64,000 nucleotides of DNA from Lichenifustis flavocetrariae (GCF_026130545.1 NZ_JAMOIM010000001.1:434001-498000), one strand, 5' to 3'; counted from the first letter of the stretch, positions 10,291 to 22,325 are shown. A program made the numbers and translations. The notes: a model not told the origin generated them from the sequence alone.

Positions 10291-10656
10291 CTAGCGGAAC
10301 GCTCCATCACTCGAATGATCACAGATTGCTTATCCATTTTTTAACGCTGCACTGCCGCGAAGACAACCAAGCGTTCTGAAATTGCTTAATTGCAAACTAT
10401 TCTGGTTTTTGAGCTTGACGGACCGGCGGCCATTTTTGCCAGGAATTCCATGCTGCAATGCACTCGTTTCGGCTGCAGCGATCATCAAAAAAGCTTCGAT
10501 CAAAAAAACGTGTTTTCAGCGTCGGCTGAGATTTTATGCCAGGGCGTATGAACGCCAGCGGCCATCTCAACTAATGCCTATTTAGATTGCATTCGAATCG
10601 TTGTCAAAAGGCAGCTTTAGGAGCGACCACGCTAGATCGGACCTGGAGGTTCATCC
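10291..10656. other. Intergenic region between divergent genes
   Basis: 366 bases separate the sugar phosphotransferase (minus) from the small membrane protein (plus). The stretch is visibly richer in A/T and short homopolymers than the flanking coding DNA. It should carry promoters for both genes. No convincing sigma-70 pair, tRNA or clear hairpin was identified. A purine-rich ribosome binding site (CTGGAGG) sits about 7 bases before the ATG at 10657. Confidence 0.4.
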
Positions 10657-10914
10657 ATGGTCGCTTTGGGAATGGCCGGTTTCGCCGCTGGCGTGGCGCT
10701 CGGTCTGCGCTTTAAGGTCCTTGTGCTCGTGCCGGCACAGGTGTTCGCGATGCTGATAGCGGTGCTTGTTGTCCTGGCGGGCCTCACATCAACCGGATCC
10801 GCCCTGTTGGGATTGGCCTGTGCCTGCGCTTGCCTCCAACTGGGCTATGCCGTCGCGATTGCAATTCCCCGGCGGGGTCGTCGATCCCTGCAGCCCGATC
10901 CGATCAAGGCATGA
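10657..10914 (+). CDS. Small two-helix membrane protein, possibly exopolysaccharide regulation
   Basis: An 85-residue protein with a good ribosome binding site and an ATG start. It has two or three hydrophobic stretches (about residues 5-40 and 48-68), a Cys/Ala-rich segment (ACACACLQLGYAV) and a basic tail ending IPRRGRRSLQPDPIKA. The layout (small, mostly membrane, divergent from an EPS-initiating transferase) resembles ExoX-type exopolysaccharide repressors of rhizobia, but no diagnostic motif was recognised. That role is inference from size and neighbourhood only. It could equally be a functionally unrelated membrane protein. Confidence 0.6.
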   Translation: MVALGMAGFAAGVALGLRFKVLVLVPAQVFAMLIAVLVVLAGLTSTGSALLGLACACACLQLGYAVAIAIPRRGRRSLQPDPIKA

Positions 10915-11013
10915 TCGCGTCGCTCGGGTGAAGCGGCACCGCTAAGACCTCATACGATCTGGAGATTCCCTGAAGATCGGGTCCGCCCGAAACGAGAGCA
11001 GCAACGACGCCGA

Positions 11014-13221
<2,208 letters not shown>

Positions 13222-13770
13222 TCAGACGGGCCTGTTCCGGACCAGGCGATAGACGACATGGCGTCGTTTTGGATCGTCGTCGGGCCGGTCCGGGTGATGG
13301 AAATCGGCGTCGGGGTCATGACGCATGCCGATGCGCTCCATCACGCGGCGCGACGGCAGATTGCCCGCCACCGCATAGGCCAGGATCTCGCGAAAACCGA
13401 GGCGATCGAAGCCATATTCGACGGCGGCTCCGGCGGCCTCGGTGGCGTAGCCGAGACCCCAAAAGGACCGCGCGAGGCGCCAACCGGCCTCCACGGCAGG
13501 CCCCACAGGCAGATGTGCATCCACATATTGCAACCCGACAAAACCGACGAACGGTGCGACGCCCGGAGCCTCGACGGCCCAGAATCCGAAACCGTGCGCT
13601 TCGATATGGGCCTGCAGCTTGGCGGCTTGCGCATCGCTTTGCCGGCGCGTGAGGACACCGGCGGACCACCAGCGGCGAACCTCGGGATCAGCATTGAGCG
13701 CGGCATAGGCAGGCAGGTCCTCGGGCCGCCACCGCCGCAGGAGCAGGCGAGGAGTTCGAATCGCGGTCAC
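13222..13770 (-). CDS. GNAT family N-acetyltransferase (RimJ/RimL-like)
   Basis: A 182-residue protein if started at the GTG at 13770 (TAIRTPRLLLRRW), which has a GGAG ribosome binding site about 8 bases upstream. Longer in-frame starts would overlap the upstream transporter gene. The fold is indicated by RTPRLLLRRWRPEDLPAY near the N-terminus, the acetyl-CoA-binding region LARSFWGLGYATEAAGAAV and the C-terminal NLPSRRVMERIGMRHDPD. This is the class that acetylates ribosomal protein N-termini or small amines; the substrate is not predictable. It is followed by ligA after about 100 bases. Confidence 0.88.
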   Translation of the reverse strand: MTAIRTPRLLLRRWRPEDLPAYAALNADPEVRRWWSAGVLTRRQSDAQAAKLQAHIEAHGFGFWAVEAPGVAPFVGFVGLQYVDAHLPVGPAVEAGWRLARSFWGLGYATEAAGAAVEYGFDRLGFREILAYAVAGNLPSRRVMERIGMRHDPDADFHHPDRPDDDPKRRHVVYRLVRNRPV

Positions 13771-13807
13771 GGATCGGCTCCGTTCGATGGAATCACTCAG
13801 CCGGCCA

Positions 13808-15190
13808 TCACGCCGCATGTCCTGGTTTCGGTGGCAAGACGTCCCGGTCCTTGTCCCAAACCGTTTGGATATCTTCAAGGCTGCGGCCCTTGGTTTCGGG
13901 CACCAACCGCTGTGTGAAAACGAAGGCGGCCGCCGTCAGCGCCGCATAGACAAAGAAGGTCACTGGGCGGCCGAGCGCGTCGACCATGGCCAGGAAGCTC
14001 AGGGCGACGACGAGGTTGCAGCCCCAGTTCGCGGTGGTGGCGAGGCTCATGCCACGGCCGCGGACAGCTTGCGGGAAGATCTCCGAGATCAGAAGCCAGA
14101 ACACGGGGCCGAGCCCGACGGCAAAGAAGCCCACATAGGCCGTGAGACTGGCCGCCGTGAGCCAGCCAAGCACACTCGAACCCGATTGGAACAGGAAGGC
14201 CGCTGCGAGAACGCAGAGGCTTGCAGCCATGCCGCCGAGCCCGACGAGAAGCAGCTTGCGCCGGCCGACGCGATCGATGAGCCGGATGGCCACCAGTGTC
14301 ATCGCGACATTGACGACGCCGATGCCGGCTGTCGCCAGGATGGAGGCCGAGGCGGAGGAGAGACCCGCGGCCTGAAAGATCGTGGGGGCGAAATAGATGA
14401 CCGTATTGATGCCTGTCACCTGCTGGAAGGCCGCGAGGCCGACGCCTACGATGAGCGGCATGCGGCTCGACGGGTCCCAGATGGAGACGTGCTGCTTCGC
14501 TTCGGCCTTGGCCTCGCGTTTCAGGTCTTGCTCCAACTGCGCGAGTTCCGCTTCGACCTCCGTTGCGCGCTCGTAGGAGCCGCGGAGCGCCTTCAAGGCT
14601 CTTCGCGCGTCGGCGATGTGCCCGTGACCCGCGAGCCAGCGCGGACTTTCGGGAAGTGCCAGCATGCCGCCAGCGAGAATCACACCCGGCAAGGCACCGA
14701 GACCGAGCATCCACCGCCATTGCCCTTGGGCCGAAAACGCGTAGCCGACCAGGTATGAGACCACGATCCCGGTGGTGATCATCAGCTGATTGAGTGACAC
14801 GAGGGCGCCGCGCGATTCCGCTGGCGCCGTCTCCGCAAGGTAGAGTGGCGCCAGCATCGAGGACACGCCGATCGCGAGACCCACAAGAAGGCGTCCGACG
14901 ATGAGCACCGGCAGGCTTCCCGCAAAGGCACAAACCAGCGAGCCGGCGACGAAGATCAAGGCCGTGACCAGGATGACGGGGCGCCGACCGAAGCGATCGG
15001 CCACGTCGCCCGCGACTGCGGCACCCAGTGCGGCCGCAGCCAGAGCCACACTGGTGACCACGCCCTGCATGAAGCTCGACAGGTGAAATGCATCGCGCAG
15101 GAACAGCAAGGCCCCTGAGATCACACCCGTGTCGTAGCCGAACAGCAGGCCGCCGAGGGCGGCCGTGGCGGCGATCAGGCTTGCGTGCAT
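13808..15190 (-). CDS. Sugar porter family MFS transporter
   Basis: A 460-residue inner-membrane transporter with twelve predicted helices. Start taken at the ATG at 15190, preceded by GGGAGA. Sugar-porter signatures are clear: GGLLFGYDTGVISGALLF in helix 1, DRFGRRP in the 2-3 loop, PLYLAETAP near helix 4, PESPRWLAGHG after helix 6, QQVTGINTVIYFAPTIFQ in helix 7, DRVGRR in the 8-9 loop and PETKGRSLEDIQ at the C-terminus. The family imports hexoses or pentoses with protons. The substrate cannot be assigned, and no sugar catabolic genes adjoin it. Confidence 0.93.
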   Translation of the reverse strand: MHASLIAATAALGGLLFGYDTGVISGALLFLRDAFHLSSFMQGVVTSVALAAAALGAAVAGDVADRFGRRPVILVTALIFVAGSLVCAFAGSLPVLIVGRLLVGLAIGVSSMLAPLYLAETAPAESRGALVSLNQLMITTGIVVSYLVGYAFSAQGQWRWMLGLGALPGVILAGGMLALPESPRWLAGHGHIADARRALKALRGSYERATEVEAELAQLEQDLKREAKAEAKQHVSIWDPSSRMPLIVGVGLAAFQQVTGINTVIYFAPTIFQAAGLSSASASILATAGIGVVNVAMTLVAIRLIDRVGRRKLLLVGLGGMAASLCVLAAAFLFQSGSSVLGWLTAASLTAYVGFFAVGLGPVFWLLISEIFPQAVRGRGMSLATTANWGCNLVVALSFLAMVDALGRPVTFFVYAALTAAAFVFTQRLVPETKGRSLEDIQTVWDKDRDVLPPKPGHAA

Positions 15191-15441
15191 CAATCTTCTC
15201 CCCCGCCGTCACGATTTGGAACGGCTGTCCATGTCGCGCGGGCAACGGACCAAGGCCTTGATTGTAGGGCGTGCGCGCCAAACTGGCACGCATATCAACC
15301 CCTCATCGCACGCGCCGCTGGAGGACATCGTCCCGCTCGTCAGGGTCTGGCCGGCTGCATCGCCGCATCCCGGCGCCGTGGTAGATTGCCGTCCCCAATC
15401 GCGCTATGGCGAGTGCGAGACAGAACATTCAGAGTGGCTTC

Positions 15442-16860
15442 ATGACACAGCAGACGTCAGGCGAGATGCGGATCGAAAAGGACTCGCTCGGCGAGATCGC
15501 GGTTCCGGCCGGCCACCTGTGGGGCGCACAGACGCAGCGCTCGATCGAGTGTTTCCCGATCGGCACCGCACGTTTCGTTTGGCGACGCCCGGTCATCCGG
15601 GCCTTCGGGATTCTGAAGAAGAGCGCCGCGATCGCCAATGGCGAATTGGGCCAATTGCCGGCCGACAAGGTGGCCATGATCGTCAAAGCGGCGCAAAGCG
15701 TGATCGACGGCGATGTCGACGAGGAATTTCCGCTCGTGGTGTTCCAGACCGGTTCCGGCACGCAAAGCAACATGAACGCCAATGAAGTCATCGCCAATCT
15801 CGCGATCCGCAATGCGGGTGGCAAGCTCGGCTCCAAGACGCCAATCAACCCGAACGACGATGTGAATCGCGGCCAATCGTCCAACGATACCTTCCCGACC
15901 GCGATGCATATCGCCATCGTCGAGGAAATTTCGCGTGACCTGTTCCCGGCCGTGACGCAGTTGCGCGACACGTTCGAGCGCAAGGGGCGGCAATTCGACG
16001 ACGTCGTCATGGTGGGCCGCACGCATCTGCAGGACGCGACGCCTGTCACGCTGCAACAGGTGTTTTCGGGTTGGGTGGCACAACTCGACGAGGCCCTCGC
16101 TGCCATCACGGCCACTTTGCCGGCACTCTATGCCTTGGCGATCGGCGGCACGGCGGTGGGCACGGGCATCAATGCCCATCCGCGCTTCGGCGATGTCACG
16201 GCGGCCAAGATCGCGGCCGAGACCGGGCACGCCTTCATCTCGGCTCCCAACAAGTTCGCGGCTCTATCGGCGCATGATGCCGTCGCCAACACGAGCGGCG
16301 CAATCCGGACGCTTGCGGGCGCGCTGATGAAGATCGCCAATGACGTCCGCTGGTATGCCTGCGGACCCCGGGCGGGATTCAATGAAATCACGATCCCCGA
16401 GAACGAACCGGGCTCGTCCATCATGCCGGGCAAGATCAACCCGACGCAGTGCGAGGCCCTGACCATGGTGGCGGTCCAGGTGTTCGGCAACGATGCGGCT
16501 GTCGCTTTCGCCGGATCGCAAGGCAATTTCCAGCTTAACGTGTTCAAACCCGTCATGCTGCACAACGTGCTGGAATCCACCATGTTGATCTCGGACGCGT
16601 GCCGGGCTTTCGACACGTTCTGCGCCAAAGGCATCGAACCGAACCGCGCGAAGATCGAGACGAACCTCAAGAACTCTCTGATGCTGGTGACCGCACTCAA
16701 CCCGCATATCGGCTACGAGAAGTCGGCCAAGATTGCCCTTCTGGCCCACAAGGAAGGGTCGAGTCTGAAGGAGGCGGCGCTGAACCTCGGCTTCGTGACC
16801 GAACAGGAATTCGATGCCTGGGTGATTCCCGCCGACATGACACATCCTCTGCCGGAGTGA
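15442..16860 (+). CDS. fumC: Class II fumarate hydratase
   Basis: A 472-residue TCA-cycle enzyme interconverting fumarate and malate, iron-independent. The ATG at 15442 gives the usual N-terminus ([11 protein letters not shown] follows shortly); an upstream in-frame start would add 12 atypical residues. Family signatures include [50 protein letters not shown] and the catalytic-loop signature [15 protein letters not shown]. Length is normal. It is a single gene between the divergent sugar transporter and the convergent GST-like gene. Confidence 0.97.
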   Translation: MTQQTSGEMRIEKDSLGEIAVPAGHLWGAQTQRSIECFPIGTARFVWRRPVIRAFGILKKSAAIANGELGQLPADKVAMIVKAAQSVIDGDVDEEFPLVVFQTGSGTQSNMNANEVIANLAIRNAGGKLGSKTPINPNDDVNRGQSSNDTFPTAMHIAIVEEISRDLFPAVTQLRDTFERKGRQFDDVVMVGRTHLQDATPVTLQQVFSGWVAQLDEALAAITATLPALYALAIGGTAVGTGINAHPRFGDVTAAKIAAETGHAFISAPNKFAALSAHDAVANTSGAIRTLAGALMKIANDVRWYACGPRAGFNEITIPENEPGSSIMPGKINPTQCEALTMVAVQVFGNDAAVAFAGSQGNFQLNVFKPVMLHNVLESTMLISDACRAFDTFCAKGIEPNRAKIETNLKNSLMLVTALNPHIGYEKSAKIALLAHKEGSSLKEAALNLGFVTEQEFDAWVIPADMTHPLPE

Positions 16861-16947
16861 GCAGAAGCTGGCTGGGTTTCGGATGCGCGTCTCAAACCGC
16901 CCCGATGGGGGCGATCACGCGGGTGTCACCGCAGGGATCGCTTTGCC

Positions 16948-17904
16948 TCACAAACTCAACCAGCCGAGATCCGGTCCTAACGGTACGATGCCAGGCGGGT
17001 TCAGTGCTTTGATCGAGTAGTACCCCCGCTTGATATGATCAAGGTTGACGGTGTCTCTCACACCTTCGACGTCCAGGACGCGCTTCAGATAGGCGGCAAG
17101 CTTCGCGTAGCTCGCGACCGTGCGAATGTTGCACTTGAACAGGCCGTGATAGGCGGCGTCGAAACGGATCAGAGTGACGAAGAGGCGAATGTCGCTTTCT
17201 GTGAACCGCTCGCCCATGACGAAACCCGTCTCGCCGAGATCACGATCGACCGCATCGAGCGTCTCGAAGACTTGGCGGCAGGCGTCCTCGTAGGCCCGCT
17301 GCGACTGCGCGAAACCGGCTCTGTAGACACCGTTGTTGAGCGTGTCGTAGATCCGCTTGTTGAAGGCGTCGATCTGCGTTGCGAGATCGGCCGGATTGAG
17401 GTCGATCGACGGCTCCGCCAGGGTTGCGAAGGCCGTGTTGAGCATCCGGACGATGTCAGCCGATTCGTTGTTGACGATCGTCTGCCTCTGTTTGTCCCAC
17501 AGAACCGGCACGGTCGCGCGCCCGTTCATGGCCGGCTCGGCCCTCGTGTAGATTTCATGCATGTAGGTCGCGCCGTTCAGCGCGTCGTGATCCGCGCCGG
17601 ACGTCTCGCCGAAGCGCCACCCCTGATCGGTCAAGGCGGGTTCGACGACCGACACGGAGATGAGGCGGTCCAGCTTCTTCAGCTTCCGTACCATCAGGGT
17701 TCGGCTCGCCCAGGGGCAAATCAGGGCCACGTAGAGGTGATAGCGATCCGGCTCCGCCTTGAACCCGCCAAGGCCGGTCGGCCCGGCTTCGCCGTCCGGC
17801 GTGATCCAGTTACGAAACGTGGAGGCCGCACGTGCGAAGCTGCCATCGCGGCCCGGCCCGTCGCTCGGCTTCCAATCCCCGACCCATTTTCCGTCGATCA
17901 GCAT
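16948..17904 (-). CDS. Glutathione S-transferase family protein, glutathionyl-hydroquinone reductase type
   Basis: A 318-residue cytosolic protein started at the ATG at 17904 (MLIDGKWVGDW); an upstream GTG could add 7 residues. The N-terminal thioredoxin-like domain contains LICPWASRTLMVRK, with the active-site Cys of the Xi-class GSTs (YqjG/ECM4), and VPVLWDKQRQTIVNNESADI. The C-terminal helical domain has YEDACRQVFETLDAVDRDLG and ESDIRLFVTLIRFDAAYHGLFKCN. The family reduces glutathionyl-hydroquinones by removing glutathione. It lies divergent to the carbonic anhydrase gene, 61 bases away. Confidence 0.92.
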   Translation of the reverse strand: MLIDGKWVGDWKPSDGPGRDGSFARAASTFRNWITPDGEAGPTGLGGFKAEPDRYHLYVALICPWASRTLMVRKLKKLDRLISVSVVEPALTDQGWRFGETSGADHDALNGATYMHEIYTRAEPAMNGRATVPVLWDKQRQTIVNNESADIVRMLNTAFATLAEPSIDLNPADLATQIDAFNKRIYDTLNNGVYRAGFAQSQRAYEDACRQVFETLDAVDRDLGETGFVMGERFTESDIRLFVTLIRFDAAYHGLFKCNIRTVASYAKLAAYLKRVLDVEGVRDTVNLDHIKRGYYSIKALNPPGIVPLGPDLGWLSL

Positions 17905-17965
17905 CGATGCCCCCGTTGTCTCCACCCTTCGTGATCATTATCACGGGAACAGCAGAGGACGAGCC

Positions 17966-18496
17966 ATGCCAATCTACGCTCTCGGGGATCTGACCCCGGA
18001 TCTTCCCACGGAGGGTTCGTATTGGATCGCGCCCGATGCACATGTCATCGGCCGGGTCTCACTCTCGGAGGGCGTCGGCGTCTGGTTCGGCGCTGTCCTG
18101 CGCGGCGACAACGAAGCCCTGTCGATCGGTCCGGACACCAACCTGCAGGAAGGCGTCGTGTGCCACACCGATCTCGGTTTTCCGCTGACGGTGGGGCGCG
18201 GCTGCACGATCGGTCATCGCGCCATCCTGCATGGATGTACGTTGGGAGACGACGTCCTCATCGGCATGGGCGCGACGATCATGAACGGTGCCCGCATCGG
18301 GTCTGGATCGATCGTCGGCGCAGGCGCCTTGGTGACGGAAAACAAAGTCTTCGGCGAAGGATCGTTGATCGTCGGCACCCCCGCGAAGGCGATCCGCCAG
18401 CTAGATGCCGCCGCGCAGGCTGCGCTGCGGCAATCCGCGGCCCACTATGTCGAGGCGTGGCGTCGATTCTCCCAAGATCTCAGGCCGGTCGGTTGA
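17966..18496 (+). CDS. Gamma-type carbonic anhydrase family protein
   Basis: A 176-residue left-handed beta-helix protein. The ATG at 17966 follows an AGAGGA ribosome binding site and gives the standard N-terminus MPIYALGD. Hexapeptide repeats run through most of the length. The three metal-binding His positions of gamma carbonic anhydrases appear in VVCHTD and GHRAILHGC. The family hydrates CO2 or is a structural relative (YrdA/PaaY). The stop codon directly abuts the convergent stop of the response regulator gene, with no spacer. Confidence 0.92.
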   Translation: MPIYALGDLTPDLPTEGSYWIAPDAHVIGRVSLSEGVGVWFGAVLRGDNEALSIGPDTNLQEGVVCHTDLGFPLTVGRGCTIGHRAILHGCTLGDDVLIGMGATIMNGARIGSGSIVGAGALVTENKVFGEGSLIVGTPAKAIRQLDAAAQAALRQSAAHYVEAWRRFSQDLRPVG

Positions 18497-19069
18497 TCAG
18501 CGGGGCGCGCGCTTGGCCAAAATACGCTGCAACGTACGGCGGTGCATGTTGAGCCTTCGCGCGGTCTCCGAGACGTTGCGACCGCACAGTTCGTAAATGC
18601 GCTGAATATGCTCCCAGCGGACCCGATCAGCCGACATGGGGTTTTCCGGAAGTTCGGCTTTATCGTGACGCGTCGCCATGAGGGCCGAGTAGATCTCGTC
18701 AGCGTCGGCAGGCTTGGCGAGATAGTCGAATGCGCCGAGCTTCACGGCCGTGACGGCCGTCACGATATTCCCATAGCCGGTAAGAATAATGCCCCGGGCA
18801 TCTGGCCGACGCGCCTTGAGTTCGGAAATCACGTCGAGACCATTGCCGTCGCCGAGCCGCATATCGATCACGGCATAGGCCGGAGGTCTGTTTGATATCG
18901 TTTCGAGTCCTTCGGAAACCGATTCCGCCGTTTCCACTTTGAAGCCACGCGAATCCATCGCCCTGGCCAGGCGAGTAAGAAACGGCTTGTCGTCATCGAC
19001 GATCAGCAGTGAAGGGTCCTCGCCGATCGAGGGCGAGACAGCGGCGGGCGTGTCCTGGAGCAGCGACAT
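18497..19069 (-). CDS. actR: Redox response regulator RegA/ActR family
   Basis: A 190-residue response regulator. The receiver has LLIVDDDKPF, phospho-acceptor Asp69 in VIDMRLGDGNGL, ILTGYG and the conserved Lys in YLAKPAD. After a proline-containing linker there is a compact Fis-type helix-turn-helix: GRNVSETARRLNMHRRTLQR. This architecture and the near-invariant HTH identify RegA/PrrA/ActR, a global regulator of redox, photosynthesis, nitrogen and CO2 metabolism in alphaproteobacteria. It lies 52 bases downstream of its sensor on the same strand. Confidence 0.95.
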   Translation of the reverse strand: MSLLQDTPAAVSPSIGEDPSLLIVDDDKPFLTRLARAMDSRGFKVETAESVSEGLETISNRPPAYAVIDMRLGDGNGLDVISELKARRPDARGIILTGYGNIVTAVTAVKLGAFDYLAKPADADEIYSALMATRHDKAELPENPMSADRVRWEHIQRIYELCGRNVSETARRLNMHRRTLQRILAKRAPR

Positions 19070-19121
19070 AATCAGACTTTCAAAAGTAGCTCAGCGATAC
19101 ATGTGGCCGGTTCGACCTATG

Positions 19122-20495
19122 TCAAAGACCTTGAAGCGATTGTAATGTCTGAAGGCGGCGTTTTGTCTGAGGCGGATTGGCGCGCTCGCCTTCGAATGAA
19201 GCGCGCGGCCATTCCACCGAGATCACGGCGCCGGTGGCTGGGGCCGCCGCATTGCCCATCTGGAGGACGGCCCCGGATCGCTCGAGGAGTGTCTTGGCGA
19301 TGAAAAGCCCGAGCCCCAGCCCGGCACCTTCTTCGGATTTCGCGCGCCGCTCTTGGTTCTTCGAGCTGAGATACGGCTCGCCCAGCCGCGACAGGATGTC
19401 GGGGGAAAAGCCTGGGCCGTCGTCAACGATCGAGACCCGAACGAAATGTTCTGTCCACTCTGTGCCGATATGGACGGAGTTCTGGGCATAATCGATGGCG
19501 TTTTCGACCAGGTTGCCAAGCCCATACAGAATGCCCGGATTCCGTCCGCAAACAGGCTCGTCGCCGACTCCATTTCGGGTAACAGTCAACGAGACGCCGA
19601 AGTGACGATGAGGCCCCACGACCTCCTCGATCATGTGTGACAGCGTCATCTGCTCCAACGGCCCCGCACGCTCGTCGTTCAGAGATGCGAGCTTGCCGAG
19701 GATCACACGACACCGCCCGATCTCTTGATCGAGCAACGCCAATTCGTCGCGAAACGTCTGGGCGTCCATGGGTGCGGACGATGGTCCCGTATTTCGCATC
19801 AGTTCTTTCACCACAAGCGTAATCGTGGCGAGCGGGGTTCCAAGCTCGTGCGCGGCCGCGGCCGCAAGGCCGTCGAGCTGCGTGAGATGCTGTTCCCGCG
19901 CGAGCACCAGTTCGGTCGCGGCAAGCGCATCGGCCAATTGGCGCGCTTCTTCGGCAACCCTCGACGCATAGACGCCCGTGAAGGCTGCGCCAAGCACCAC
20001 GGCCATCCAGGTTCCAAGAGCGAAGACCGGCGGCAATTCGAGCCGTTGTCCGGGGATCCAGGGCAAGGGCATATGGAATTTGACCAGAATGGTTGCGGCG
20101 ACTCCCGTCAGAAGGCCCAGGATCAATGTGCGGTAAGGAGACAGCGACACCGCGGAGATCATCAGCGGAGCCAGGAACAGCATCGAAAAAGGGTTGCTCA
20201 AGCCGCCTGTGAGGTAGAGCAGAAGTGAGAGCTGCAGGATATCGAAGGCCAGGAAGACCGCGGCCGGCCGATCCTCGAATCGATGGGTCAACGGGAACTT
20301 GAAACGAAGCGCGATGTTGAGGACGCCGGAAGCGGCAACCACCACCAGGCAACAGATCATCGGAAACTCGAAGCCGAGGCCGAATGCCGTCACCAGCACC
20401 GCCATCAGTTGCCCACCGATCGCGAGCCACCGCAGACCGACCATCGTGGCCACCCGGAGGTGCCTCGGCGGTTTGTCGAAGGCGTTTTTCAGCAT
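19122..20495 (-). CDS. actS: Redox sensor histidine kinase RegB/ActS family
   Basis: A 457-residue membrane kinase, start at the ATG at 20495 (MLKNAFDKPP). Six transmembrane helices occupy roughly residues 17-178 and include the quinone-sensing GGLSNPF motif (98-104). The H-box is AAAAAHELGTPLATI, with phospho-accepting His216. The redox-reactive cysteine known from RegB is conserved at Cys262 (IGRCRVIL). The HATPase domain has NLVENAIDYAQ and DDGPGFS. The kinase responds to quinone pool redox state and phosphorylates the adjacent regulator. No senC gene lies between them. Confidence 0.95.
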   Translation of the reverse strand: MLKNAFDKPPRHLRVATMVGLRWLAIGGQLMAVLVTAFGLGFEFPMICCLVVVAASGVLNIALRFKFPLTHRFEDRPAAVFLAFDILQLSLLLYLTGGLSNPFSMLFLAPLMISAVSLSPYRTLILGLLTGVAATILVKFHMPLPWIPGQRLELPPVFALGTWMAVVLGAAFTGVYASRVAEEARQLADALAATELVLAREQHLTQLDGLAAAAAHELGTPLATITLVVKELMRNTGPSSAPMDAQTFRDELALLDQEIGRCRVILGKLASLNDERAGPLEQMTLSHMIEEVVGPHRHFGVSLTVTRNGVGDEPVCGRNPGILYGLGNLVENAIDYAQNSVHIGTEWTEHFVRVSIVDDGPGFSPDILSRLGEPYLSSKNQERRAKSEEGAGLGLGLFIAKTLLERSGAVLQMGNAAAPATGAVISVEWPRASFEGERANPPQTKRRLQTLQSLQGL

Positions 20496-20551
20496 GGCGG
20501 GCACAAGATGATCCTCAAATCCAGGTCGACCCGCAACGCCGGGCGTCCCAC

Positions 20552-21343
20552 ATGTTGAGCACCGATGTGGGTGCCGCTCCCGCACATTCAAAGGCGATCG
20601 TTCTGTCGGACGTGACGAAGCTCTATAAGGGCAAAGCGGCCGTGTCCCACCTCTCCTTCTCGATCGCCCAAGGGTCGGTCACGGCTCTTCTTGGCGGCAA
20701 TGGAGCGGGCAAGACCACGACGATCGGCATGATCATGGGGCTGATCTTGCCCACCGCCGGCACCGTTCGGGTGCTGGGCGTCGACATGGCCGTCGACCGG
20801 CATGCCGTTCTTGGACGGATGAATTTCGAGAGTCCCTACGTCGACATGCCGCACCGTTTGACCGTGCGGCAGAATTTGACGATTTTCGCGAAGCTCTACG
20901 GAGTGGCGCGAGTGAAGAACCGCGTGGCCGAACTTGCGGAGGATTTGGCTCTTGGCGACTTCCTCGATCGGCCCTCCGGCCAGCTCTCGGCCGGTCAGAA
21001 GACCCGCGTGGCGCTGGCGAAGGCGTTGATCAATGAACCCGAACTCCTGCTGCTGGACGAACCAACGGCATCGCTCGACCCCGATACGGCCGACTGGATT
21101 CGGGCGCGGCTCGAAACCTATCGGCGGCGGCTTGGGGCCACGATCCTGCTCGCCTCACACAACATGGCCGAGGTCGAACGGCTGTGTGACCGCGTGATCT
21201 TCATGAATGCGGGAAGCGTCGTTGCCGACGACACGCCTCAGGCTCTGCTGGCCCGGTTCGGGCGCGACGATCTGGAGGACGTCTTCCTGGACGTTATCCG
21301 AGGTCAGGCCGCGCGATCCGTCCCGAAGGAAAGCGTCCGATGA
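20552..21343 (+). CDS. ABC transporter ATP-binding protein (ABC-2 exporter)
   Basis: A 263-residue ATPase, start at the ATG at 20552 (MLSTDVGAAP), 56 bases from the divergent sensor kinase gene. It has Walker A GGNGAGKTT, an LSAGQKTR signature, Walker B LLLLDEPTASLD and the switch histidine in LLASHNMAE. The arrangement with a single ABC-2 permease directly downstream, coupled through an ATGA overlap, suggests an exporter of a drug, lipid or polysaccharide-type substrate. The substrate is unknown. Confidence 0.94.
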   Translation: MLSTDVGAAPAHSKAIVLSDVTKLYKGKAAVSHLSFSIAQGSVTALLGGNGAGKTTTIGMIMGLILPTAGTVRVLGVDMAVDRHAVLGRMNFESPYVDMPHRLTVRQNLTIFAKLYGVARVKNRVAELAEDLALGDFLDRPSGQLSAGQKTRVALAKALINEPELLLLDEPTASLDPDTADWIRARLETYRRRLGATILLASHNMAEVERLCDRVIFMNAGSVVADDTPQALLARFGRDDLEDVFLDVIRGQAARSVPKESVR

Positions 21344-22167
21344 GCGTCATCACCGAGTTAGGCGGCAGCTTCTCGCCGGGACGCGTCGGCGCCATGGTGC
21401 TGCGGTACATCTATCTTCTTCGCTCGTCCTGGCCCCGGGTGGCCGACCTCATCTATTGGCCGACCGTGCAGATGATCACGTGGGGCTTCATCCAGACGTT
21501 CGTGTCCCACTCCAGTGCGCCGAGCGCGCCGATGGTGGCGGCCGGAAGCTTGATCGGCGCCGTGATGCTGTGGGACATCCTGTTCCGCGGACAGCTCGGC
21601 TTTTCGATGTCGTTTCTGGAGGAAATGTACTCCCGCAACATCGGCAACCTCATGATGAGCCCGCTGCGGCCCCTCGAATTCGTGGCCGCGCTGATTGCCA
21701 TGAGCCTTCTGCGGCTCGCCATCGCGATCGTGCCCGTGACCGCTTTGGCGGTGCTGTTCTTCGGTTTCAACCTCTGGGGGCTCGGGCTGGCGCTCGCGGC
21801 GTTTTTCATCAATCTCATGCTGACAGGCTGGGCGGTCGGGCTGCTCGTCGCGGGACTGCTGTTGCGCAACGGTCTCGGTGCCGAAGCGCTCGCCTGGAGC
21901 CTGATGTTCATTTTGATGCCGCTGACTTGTGTCTATTACCCGGTGTCGGTCCTCCCATCGTGGCTCCAACCCGTGGCTCTCCTGCTACCCCCGACCTATG
22001 TATTCGAAGGACTCCGGGCCCTTCTGATCGAGCACAGGTTCTCGGCGGGCGATATGGCGATTGCGTTCGGCATCAATGCCGTGCTGTTTGCCGGCGGGCT
22101 GATCGCCTTCCTGATGCTGCTCGAGAGCGCCAAGCGCCTTGGATCGCTGCTGCAAACAGGTGAATGA
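21340..22167 (+). CDS. ABC-2 type transporter permease
   Basis: A 275-residue inner-membrane protein with about six hydrophobic helices, translationally coupled to the ATPase gene by an ATGA overlap. Segments typical of ABC-2 permeases include LEEMYSRNIGNLMMSPLRPLEF, the stretch around LTGWAVGLLVAG, and LMFILMPLTCVYYPVSVLP, followed by PPTYVFEGLRALL. Together with the ATPase it should form a homodimeric half-exporter. Substrate unknown. Confidence 0.92.
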   Translation: MSVITELGGSFSPGRVGAMVLRYIYLLRSSWPRVADLIYWPTVQMITWGFIQTFVSHSSAPSAPMVAAGSLIGAVMLWDILFRGQLGFSMSFLEEMYSRNIGNLMMSPLRPLEFVAALIAMSLLRLAIAIVPVTALAVLFFGFNLWGLGLALAAFFINLMLTGWAVGLLVAGLLLRNGLGAEALAWSLMFILMPLTCVYYPVSVLPSWLQPVALLLPPTYVFEGLRALLIEHRFSAGDMAIAFGINAVLFAGGLIAFLMLLESAKRLGSLLQTGE

Positions 22168-22325
22168 GTTGGCCCCCCCGATGAGACCGGCAGTTCCGTC
22201 GCGATTGTTTCTACAGGACCTTAATCCTATATTTCGCTCTTCAACATGACACTGGCTGAGCGTGGCAAAAGCGGCCCTCGCGGCTGGTGGCTAGACGCGT
22301 CGCTGTGCGTTCGAAAGCTGAGCTG

